Position numbers and translations under genes: made by a program
Part shown: positions 1 through 5,609 of the stretch, in pieces
Numbering within the stretch: the stretch's first letter is position 1
Layout: each line of letters starts with the position of its first letter
Source of the DNA: Gammaproteobacteria bacterium
GTDB taxonomy: Bacteria; Pseudomonadota; Gammaproteobacteria; Halothiobacillales; Halothiobacillaceae
Direction of reading: 5' to 3'
NCBI GenBank assembly: GCA_029335925.2
Contig: JARJMX020000159.1
Coordinates: 1-5,609, forward strand
DNA: 5,609 nt
Notes under the pieces: generated by a model
The model's input: only the letters and a program-made list of their open reading frames with translations
The model's database searches: none
What the model was told of the DNA's origin: nothing

Positions 1-1
1 T

Positions 2-1300
2 GTCCTCATCGGCACGGGGGCGTTCATGCTCATGGTCTTAGCCTTGGGGCTTGGTTGGCAGGATTGGCGTCACTTCCGCCAAGCGCAGCTCGAGCTGGCG
101 TCCACCTCGCTCAACTATGGCGTGGATTTACTTAATCGGGAATATTGGCGTATCCAGCATCAGGCTCAGCTCTTTGCCCATGTCTATCCGGATTTTGTCG
201 AAGAGCTGTTGCGTGTTGCAGATCAACCGCAGCAAATGAACGAGCTGGCCAAGCTGTTGCAAGCCTGGTTTCCAGGTTATCATGCGATGTCGTTTTTCCC
301 CCTTACTGATTGCGATATCCACTTGCCGAGCTTCTGGCAGAGGGATTGCCAAGCCTGGGCTGGACAGCAGCCGCGTTTGTTACTCGATCGCCCGGGCGCT
401 CCGCTCGGTTTGAGCATACCTTTCAAGGATGCTGGGGGGGAGGCGTGGGTGGTTTTGATTAACCGTGATTTCACCCCCTTGGCGCGGGTGATGCAGGTGC
501 TTAGCCTCAACGGTATCGAGGGTCTGCTGGTGCCCAGCGAGAAGGTCTCCACCATCCCGGATCGCCTGGCCTACGCCGATCTTGATGCTAACCCTCTGGA
601 GTGGAGCCTGGTGATGCGGGCGCGCCCCGAGTACTGGCGCGTCCAGTGGCAATACATTGCTTTGCGGGTGGGAGGGCTGATCACCCTGATCTTTTTTGCC
701 GCCTTTGGTCTTGCCTATCTGGAAACCCGTATGCATGCGGAGATGCAGCAGCGCTTGGACCTGGAGGCGATACGCGCCAAGCTGTATGAGCAGGCCACCC
801 GTGATGCGCTGACCGGGTTGTTCAATCGTTATGCCTTCAACGAGCATTTCCAGCTCTTGGTGCGCCAGTCCCAGCGTCTGCGGCAGCCCATGGCAGTGCT
901 GCTGATCGACATCGATTATTTCAAGCAGGTCAATGACCAGTGGGGGCACGAAGCCGGCGACGAGCTGCTGCGTAAGGTGGCGGAAGTGATCGGTGAGTGT
1001 GCGCGGCGCCCCTTGGACATGGCGGCCCGTCTTGGTGGCGAGGAGTTCGCAGTCTTGCTCGAGGGGGCAAGCTCGACGGATGCCTGGGCACTGGGTGAGC
1101 TACTTCGGCTGCAGGTGGCCGATCTTCGGCTGCCTCATCCCACCCGCAGCTTCGTCTCGGTCAGCGTGGGGGTCTCCTCCAGTGGCCCGGATTATTTCAT
1201 CCCGCTCAAAGACCTGCTTGAGCGGGCCGACCGTGCGCTCTATGCCGCCAAGAGGCGTGGGCGCAACCTCGTGGTGGGGGATTGGGAGGTGGAGGCGTGA
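2..1300 (+). CDS. Membrane-anchored GGDEF diguanylate cyclase, 5' end cut by window
   Basis: Predicted to make cyclic di-GMP from two GTP at the inner membrane. The frame is open to the left edge, so the true start probably lies upstream; the first ATG (base 26) falls inside a hydrophobic stretch that looks like the first membrane helix. Residue numbers count from that ATG. A region of about 190 residues (roughly 15-208) without a recognised fold follows and is probably a periplasmic sensor. A second helix spans about 209-231, then a short linker. The GGDEF domain occupies about 255-418: DALTGLFNR at 260-268, the metal-binding DIDYFK at 295-300, N303 and D312 at guanine-contacting positions, and the active-site signature GGEEF at 337-341. 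RPLD (328-331) lies five residues before it and matches the RxxD inhibitory site, so product feedback is likely. All key residues are present, so activity is expected. The ligand is unknown. The stop overlaps the yfbR start by four bases. Confidence 0.93.
   Translation, partial: VLIGTGAFMLMVLALGLGWQDWRHFRQAQLELASTSLNYGVDLLNREYWRIQHQAQLFAHVYPDFVEELLRVADQPQQMNELAKLLQAWFPGYHAMSFFPLTDCDIHLPSFWQRDCQAWAGQQPRLLLDRPGAPLGLSIPFKDAGGEAWVVLINRDFTPLARVMQVLSLNGIEGLLVPSEKVSTIPDRLAYADLDANPLEWSLVMRARPEYWRVQWQYIALRVGGLITLIFFAAFGLAYLETRMHAEMQQRLDLEAIRAKLYEQATRDALTGLFNRYAFNEHFQLLVRQSQRLRQPMAVLLIDIDYFKQVNDQWGHEAGDELLRKVAEVIGECARRPLDMAARLGGEEFAVLLEGASSTDAWALGELLRLQVADLRLPHPTRSFVSVSVGVSSSGPDYFIPLKDLLERADRALYAAKRRGRNLVVGDWEVEA
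1285..1296 (+). promoter_or_regulatory. Ribosome binding site fixing the yfbR GTG start
   Basis: A purine-rich stretch, GGAGGTGGAGG, lies inside the last codons of the diguanylate cyclase gene, immediately before the GTG at 1297. It supports that GTG, rather than the TTG at 1282 further upstream, as the yfbR start. The GTGA overlap with the upstream stop suggests coupled translation. Confidence 0.6.
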
Positions 1301-1929
1301 GCCCGCCCAGCCCATTTTTTGCCATGCTTGCCCGGATGCGGCTGATCCAGCGCTGGGGTCTGATGCGCAACACGCGCGCGGAGAACGTCCAGGAGCACAG
1401 CCTGCAGGTGGCCATCATCGCCCATGCCCTGGCGCTGATCAGCAACCGCCACCATGGCGGTGCCTTCGATGCCGACCGCGTCGCCGTGTTAGGCATGCTC
1501 CACGATGCCAGCGAGATCTTGACCGGTGATCTGCCCACCCCGGTCAAGTACGGCAATGCGGCGATCCGCGAGGCCTACAAGGCACTCGAGCGGCAGGCCG
1601 AGCGCCGTCTGCTCGAACTGCTGCCGGAGGATTTGCGCGAGGACTACGCGCCGCTGCTGGACAGTGCCCGGCAGTGCCCCGCCGAGCAGCGGCTGGTCAA
1701 GGCGGCGGACAGTCTCGCCGGCTATCTGAAATGCCTGGAGGAGGCGCAGGCTGGCAACCCCGAGTTTCGCCGCGCCGAGGCCGTCCTGCGGGCCAAGATC
1801 GAATCCTTTTACGCCGAGCTGCCGGCGGTGCGCGACTTCATGCAGCGCTATGTCCCGGCCTTTTCTTTGTCGCTCGATGATCTCAGTCACACCTTAGGCA
1901 GCGACGACCAGACCAGCTCGGCGGGCTGA
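1297..1929 (+). CDS. yfbR: YfbR-type 5'-deoxynucleotidase (HD domain)
   Basis: Family role: a metal-dependent cytoplasmic phosphohydrolase that removes the 5' phosphate from deoxyribonucleoside monophosphates, in dNMP salvage and pool control. With the GTG start the product is 210 residues, against about 199 for E. coli YfbR as I recall it. Its N-terminus (MSPPSPFFAMLARMRL) aligns from the first residue. Similarity runs almost end to end: RWGLMRNTRAENVQEHSLQV, then LHDASEILTGDLPTPVKY, then KAADSLAGYLKCLEE. HD metal ligands are H34, H69-D70 and D138. W20 and E73 match residues linked to substrate choice in the E. coli enzyme. The gene overlaps the upstream cyclase by four bases. Its last 14 codons (from about residue 197) go beyond the E. 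coli protein and lie opposite the end of the convergent DUF3293 gene. Confidence 0.95.
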   Translation: MSPPSPFFAMLARMRLIQRWGLMRNTRAENVQEHSLQVAIIAHALALISNRHHGGAFDADRVAVLGMLHDASEILTGDLPTPVKYGNAAIREAYKALERQAERRLLELLPEDLREDYAPLLDSARQCPAEQRLVKAADSLAGYLKCLEEAQAGNPEFRRAEAVLRAKIESFYAELPAVRDFMQRYVPAFSLSLDDLSHTLGSDDQTSSAG

Positions 1930-2324
1930 CCGAGCTCGCCAGCGACCCAGGCCAGCTGGCCGAAACGGTGGGCCCAGCGTGCAATCTGCCTCTGGGGGAC
2001 ATCCAGAATCAGCAGGCTAGGCTCCGGTGGCCAGTCCTCACCTTCGGGCGGGATGCCTTCGGCCGGGAAGTGGCGCAGTCCTTCGCTGTCTAAGTTTTCC
2101 CGCAGGGCGGTCATGCGGGCCATGTTGGTTTCCGGGTCCAGCAGGCGGGCCCCCGGATTGCACGGGCTGAAGACGATCCAGCGGCGCGCTCCGAGGGTGA
2201 GCAGCAAGACGTCGAGCTGAGGGAGATGGGTTCCGATGCAAAGATCGAGGGTGTAACCGGGCAGATAGACACGGTAGATCGTCCGCTTGAACGCCTCTAG
2301 CAGATCGGCGCGTGGCGTGCTCAT
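1887..2324 (-). CDS. DUF3293 domain protein, unknown function
   Basis: A 145-residue soluble protein that I recognise as DUF3293 by its overall pattern. Visible landmarks are YRVY near residue 17, LDLCIGTHLPQLDVLL at about 26-41, FSPCNPGARLLDPETN at about 52-67 with the typical Asn-Pro, a central WPPEPSLLILDV segment (98-109), and a C-terminal RFGQLAWV (120-127). No catalytic function is established for the family that I know of. The ATG at 2324 is chosen because it overlaps the upstream TGA as ATGA and begins just before the conserved region. The frame extends about 90 codons further upstream, but that part is low-complexity and lies antisense-like across the PntB domain III reading frame. 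AGGA directly abuts the ATG, which suggests translational coupling. It is the last gene of the trxB run and converges with yfbR, overlapping it by 43 bp. No terminator was seen. Confidence 0.85.
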   Translation of the reverse strand: MSTPRADLLEAFKRTIYRVYLPGYTLDLCIGTHLPQLDVLLLTLGARRWIVFSPCNPGARLLDPETNMARMTALRENLDSEGLRHFPAEGIPPEGEDWPPEPSLLILDVPQRQIARWAHRFGQLAWVAGELGQPAELVWSSLPKV

Positions 2325-2701
2325 TCCTGCCGCAGCAGGGCGTTCAGCCGCTCCAGTCCTGTCCGGGCATCCTCCTGCCAGAGATGGACATGCGGCTGGG
2401 TCAGCAGTGGGTTGCTTGAGCCGGAAAAGCCGGTCAGGCTCTTCATCAGCAGGATGACCTCGTGCCCCTGACTCGATGCGCGGCACAGGTCGGGGAGGCC
2501 CGGGCGCGCCAGCTTGGGGTTGATCAGGTCGTGTGCACCGATGGTGAGGGTTATCTCCGGCGTGTCCGCCTCTTGGGGCCAGCATTCGATCAGCCATTCG
2601 GTGGGGGCGCCGGCTTCACGCAGCAGCAGGGGCAGTTGGCCAGGCAGGCGGCCGGCAAGGGGGTGGGCGAGCAGCCGTACGTGCGTACCGCGCGCCTCCA
2701 T
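2321..2701 (-). CDS. pntB: PntB-like NADP(H)-binding domain III, downstream of in-frame UGA
   Basis: This reading frame is in phase with the PntB-like membrane part upstream and is separated from it only by the UGA at 2758-2756. Coordinates use the first ATG after that stop (126 residues); the open frame begins 18 codons earlier, at 2755. It resembles transhydrogenase domain III: HPLAGRLPGQ (residues 13-22, family HPVAGRLPGH), IGAHDLINP (54-62, family IGANDTVNP), GFSGSSNPLL (91-100, family GYAGVQNPLF), and a final DA-containing helix. Oddities are a shortened acidic segment (family DEINDDFADTD) and MK at 86-87 where E. coli has the Lys-Arg pair that contacts the NADP 2'-phosphate. A product starting at 2701 would lack the first strand and the glycine motif, so it should not bind NADP normally alone. 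It could be the 3' part of a pseudogene, a read-through product, or the victim of a sequencing error. It overlaps DUF3293 by four bases. Confidence 0.75.
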   Translation of the reverse strand: MEARGTHVRLLAHPLAGRLPGQLPLLLREAGAPTEWLIECWPQEADTPEITLTIGAHDLINPKLARPGLPDLCRASSQGHEVILLMKSLTGFSGSSNPLLTQPHVHLWQEDARTGLERLNALLRQE

Positions 2702-2755
2702 GCGCCGCCCCAGCTCGATCAGTGCGCCGCACGCCTCTGCCGCGATGCAGCCAAA

Positions 2756-2758
2756 TCA
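2756..2758 (-). other. In-frame UGA splitting the PntB-like frame at a conserved Gly position
   Basis: The residues around the stop read VLLIP-stop-FGCIAAEA. E. coli PntB, from memory, reads VIITP-G-YGMAVAQA, so the UGA falls without gaps on the first glycine of the NADP-binding fingerprint. GGA to TGA is a single base change. The stop is codon 296 of a 440-codon frame (2321-3643), close to the roughly 462 residues of E. coli PntB. Nonsense mutation, sequencing error and recoding are all possible. Confidence 0.8.
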
Positions 2759-3643
2759 TGGGATCAGCAGTACCTCACGTGCTGCACGCAGGCGCTCCAC
2801 CACATCCTCGGCCTCCATGGGATGGACGGGGTGGAAAACATCCTCATCTCTCGCCGGCGGGGCTCCCCACAGCAGCCGTCGTAGCGGTAACCGGACGCTG
2901 CGACTCAAATGCAGGCTAAGGAGCAGAGTGAGGCCGGCCGAGAGGATGCCGGTGGCCACCAACGGCGGCAGGTCGAGGGCCGCCCCGAGCAGGGCGAGGG
3001 CGAGCCCGGACAACGAACCGAACAGCGAGGCGGCCAGAGGCGCCTCGCGCTCGGCCAGTGGCAGGGTGAAGGTCAGCCCCGAAGCTGCTGCGAGGCTGAG
3101 AAAGAGCAATAACCAAGCAGGGCCTTCGCGCAGCCCAAGGGCCAGGATGACGCCAAGGCCGAGGGTTGCAGTCAGCAGCAGGATACCCGCGCCGGCTTGG
3201 CTGATATGACGCCAGACCTGGGGTAGCAGATTGGCCAGGCGTGCATGGGTTACGGTCGCACCGGCGGCGGAAAAGGCCCCGAGCAGGATCGCCAGGCAGG
3301 CCAGCCCGAGCGGCAGCCCCGGTTCGAGCAGGCGCTCGATGAGGGCAAGGCTTGCGATCAGCGCGGTGGCCGCGCCGGTCAGGCCATGCAGCAGGGCTAG
3401 ACGGGCGGCGAGGTCCGCCATGCTTGCGGTCAGGCCAAGGATGAGCGCGAGCGCTACGCCGAGACCGAGAGCAGCCAGCAGCATGAGCTGATTTTCGCCG
3501 CCCCCGAGGGTGAGCGGGGCCAGAATGGCAACAGCAAGACCGGTGGCGAACCAGGCGAAGGCCTGCCGCCGTGCCTGCATGCGCTGCATGCCGATCAGCA
3601 GGAGCAGGCCGGCGAGGGCGAGTCCCAGGTTGATGTCATCCAT
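2756..3643 (-). CDS. pntB: Divergent PntB-like transhydrogenase beta subunit, membrane domain (ends at in-frame UGA)
   Basis: The 295-residue product is almost all hydrophobic helices up to about residue 258, then a polar linker, and stops at LLIP, just inside the start of NADP-binding domain III. In PntB this membrane domain carries protons while hydride moves between NADH and NADP. Similarity includes TASMADLAARLALLHGLTG (72-90, family MTxMPELVAILHSFxG), GAFSAAGATVTHARLANLL (122-140), and TLPLAEREAPLAASLFGSLSG (about 193-213, family IGGADMPVVxSLLNSYSG). H86 matches the proton-pathway His (E. coli H91). The conserved Asn (E. coli N222) is Gly209, the conserved Asp (D213) is Glu200, and the Gly-Ser-Ser-Gly segment is poorly kept. 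The ATG at 3643 has GGAGGAG about 13 bases upstream and overlaps the previous gene by eight bases. The protein is a distant relative with altered proton-channel residues, so activity is uncertain even ignoring the UGA. Confidence 0.8.
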   Translation of the reverse strand: MDDINLGLALAGLLLLIGMQRMQARRQAFAWFATGLAVAILAPLTLGGGENQLMLLAALGLGVALALILGLTASMADLAARLALLHGLTGAATALIASLALIERLLEPGLPLGLACLAILLGAFSAAGATVTHARLANLLPQVWRHISQAGAGILLLTATLGLGVILALGLREGPAWLLLFLSLAAASGLTFTLPLAEREAPLAASLFGSLSGLALALLGAALDLPPLVATGILSAGLTLLLSLHLSRSVRLPLRRLLWGAPPARDEDVFHPVHPMEAEDVVERLRAAREVLLIP

Positions 3644-3932
3644 GGTCCGTGGGGCGCTCCTCCATTTTTTGGAGACGCTCCATGCGGTACAGCCAAATCA
3701 GGGCCCCAAGCCCCGCCGCGCTGGAGGTCAGTACGGCGCCAAAGCCCGCAAGCAGGCCCAGTCCCTCGCGGGCGTCGCCCAAGAGCAGGATGGCCGCCGG
3801 CAAGCTCATGGCATTGAGCATCAGCGCAGCCACCAGCCAGTGGACCTGCGCCCCCAGACGGATGCGCAGCGCCCAAGCCTGGCTAAGGAGGGCGGCGAGC
3901 AGGGCAATAGTTAAGGCCGCGCCGAGGTCCAC
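3636..3932 (-). CDS. Small three-helix membrane protein, PntA-2-like transhydrogenase subunit
   Basis: The product has 98 residues with three predicted membrane helices at about 4-21, 30-52 and 58-82, then a charged tail containing RMERLQKMEE. Size, three-helix layout and position directly before a pntB-like gene match the small PntA-2 (PntAB) subunit of three-gene transhydrogenases, whose C-terminus ends in a similar RRMLxMF-type basic segment. Sequence similarity itself is weak: the usual TPLMSVTNAISG stretch is replaced by VHWLVAALMLNAMSLP. The identification therefore leans on context. The start is GTG at 3932, three bases after the trxB stop, with GAGGG about ten bases upstream. The end overlaps the PntB-like start by eight bases. 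A PntA-1 gene for NAD(H)-binding domain I would normally precede this gene; here trxB does. Confidence 0.65.
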   Translation of the reverse strand: MDLGAALTIALLAALLSQAWALRIRLGAQVHWLVAALMLNAMSLPAAILLLGDAREGLGLLAGFGAVLTSSAAGLGALIWLYRMERLQKMEERPTDHG

Positions 3933-3935
3933 GGC

Positions 3936-4981
<1,046 letters not shown>

Positions 4982-4987
4982 GGGCAG

Positions 4988-5047
4988 AAGAAAAAAGCCG
5001 GCTTGCCCAATGCGCTGAGGAGGGAGCGCACTAGGCCGTTCCGGCTG
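4988..5047 (-). terminator. Probable rho-independent terminator after the peroxiredoxin gene
   Basis: Reading the minus strand after the peroxiredoxin stop, an inner hairpin TGCGCT/AGCGCA with an eight-base loop (5030-5011) sits between outer arms AGCCGG (5046-5041) and CCGGCT (from 5001). The outer arm leads straight into a run of T residues (4996-4991, then CTTC). Base pairing next to a T-run just past a stop codon fits an intrinsic terminator. It would separate peroxiredoxin transcription from the trxB run. Confidence 0.6.
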
Positions 5048-5058
5048 AAGGTGTGCGA

Positions 5059-5609
5059 TTACAGCTCGCGGGCGTGGTCGGCCAGGTACTCGGCCACCCC
5101 TTCGGCGGTGGCTTTCATGCCGGCCTGGCCCTTGCGCCAGCCGGCCGGGCAGACCTCGCCGTGCTGTTCGGTGTACTGGAGCGCTTCGACCAGGCGGATC
5201 ATTTCATCCACTTCGCGCCCCAGTGGCAGGTTGTTCACCACCTGGTGCTGTACGACGCCCTCGCGGTCAATTAGGAAGGAGGCGCGTAGGGCAACGCCAT
5301 CCGGATGTTCCACACCGTAAGCACGAGTGATTTCATGCTTGATATCGGCGACCAGTGGGAACTTCACTGGACCGATACCGCCTTTCTCTACTGGGGTGTT
5401 GCGCCAAGCGTAGTGGGTGTAGTGCGAATCGATCGACACACCAACCACCCGCACGTTCAGTTCTTTGAAGCGTGCGATGCGGTTGTCGTGGGCGATGATC
5501 TCGGACGGACAGACGAAGGTGAAATCAAGTGGCCAGAAAAACAGCACAACGTAGTGACCGCGCAAGTCGGACAGACAGAAGTGCTCGTTGATGCTGCCAT
5601 CGGGCATGA
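5059..5609 (-). CDS. Typical 2-Cys peroxiredoxin (AhpC/Prx1 family), N-terminus cut by window
   Basis: Reduces hydrogen peroxide and organic hydroperoxides in the cytoplasm and is regenerated by thioredoxin or a similar donor. The frame is open at the right edge. The first visible Met (MPDGSI) lies inside the normal fold, where family members read PDF..AVxPDG, so about 15-20 residues are missing. Numbering from that Met, the peroxidatic cysteine is C33 in DFTFVCPSE (28-36), the resolving cysteine is C153 in GEVCPAGW, and the active-site Arg is R108 in LRASFLID. GGIG at 76-79 matches the insertion seen in peroxiredoxins sensitive to overoxidation, while the C-terminal YF pair of that type is YL here (174-175). 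All catalytic residues are present. It is on the same strand as trxB and upstream of it, with 172 bp and a probable terminator between. The close match over the whole visible length makes the family assignment firm. Confidence 0.95.
   Translation of the reverse strand, partial: MPDGSINEHFCLSDLRGHYVVLFFWPLDFTFVCPSEIIAHDNRIARFKELNVRVVGVSIDSHYTHYAWRNTPVEKGGIGPVKFPLVADIKHEITRAYGVEHPDGVALRASFLIDREGVVQHQVVNNLPLGREVDEMIRLVEALQYTEQHGEVCPAGWRKGQAGMKATAEGVAEYLADHAREL

Noticed and set aside
434..440. Run of seven G as a phase-variation tract in the diguanylate cyclase gene
   Set aside because: Seven G are expected by chance in DNA this GC-rich, the frame is intact through it, and nothing else suggests phase variation.
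1282..1296. TTG at 1282 as the yfbR start
   Set aside because: It adds a Gly-rich leader encoded by the ribosome binding site itself; the GTG at 1297 aligns with the E. coli N-terminus.
2325..2597. N-terminal extension of the DUF3293 frame
   Set aside because: Low-complexity translation overlapping PntB domain III in another frame; the ATGA start at 2324 fits the family's beginning.
2756..2758. UGA read as glycine, as in the SR1/Gracilibacteria code
   Set aside because: The position matches Gly, but UGA ends five genes in this window (the cyclase, yfbR, DUF3293, the PntA-2-like gene and the PntB frame itself), and GC content and gene types are proteobacterial.
2608..2759. ATG overlapping the UGA (ATGA) as a restart of PntB domain III
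   Set aside because: That ATG is out of frame with domain III and gives a short Arg/Pro/Ala-rich peptide of about 50 residues with no resemblance to anything.
2514..3209. 231-codon plus-strand open frame opposite the PntB-like gene
   Set aside because: Ser/Arg/Pro-rich low-complexity translation, typical of the antisense frame of a GC-rich hydrophobic gene; no motif seen.

Overview
This GC-rich window reads as chromosomal DNA of a proteobacterium, most likely a gammaproteobacterium. The basis is a clear YfbR-type 5'-deoxynucleotidase, a DUF3293 protein, and conventional TrxB and 2-Cys peroxiredoxin sequences. No species is claimed. No RNA gene, CRISPR array, insertion sequence or other mobile element was seen. 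Coding density is very high, and UGA serves as a normal stop codon in five of the genes.

Left part, plus strand (2-1929): a membrane-anchored GGDEF diguanylate cyclase, cut by the left edge of the window, overlaps by four bases (GTGA) with a yfbR homologue. These two are a probable translationally coupled pair.

Middle and right, minus strand (4886 down to 1887): a tightly packed run of trxB (NADPH thioredoxin reductase), a three-helix protein resembling the small PntA-2 membrane subunit of proton-translocating transhydrogenase, a PntB-like protein, and a DUF3293 protein. Gaps are 3 bp or less and several genes overlap. The PntB-like frame is interrupted by one in-frame UGA exactly where the first glycine of the NADP-binding GYGMA motif should be. 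Reading stays open and PntB-like for 144 more codons after it. No PntA-1 (NAD-binding) gene is present; trxB sits where it would be expected. The last gene converges with yfbR, and their coding ends overlap by 43 bp.

Right edge, minus strand (5609-5059): a typical 2-Cys peroxiredoxin, truncated at its N-terminus by the window end. It is followed by a probable intrinsic terminator, then a perfect 12-bp inverted repeat upstream of trxB.

Together the minus-strand genes form a thiol-redox locus: the peroxiredoxin reduces peroxides, TrxB recharges thioredoxin with NADPH, and the membrane proteins resemble a machine that links the proton gradient to NADP(H). Whether that machine works is the main open question, because it is divergent, lacks domain I, and is split by a UGA.
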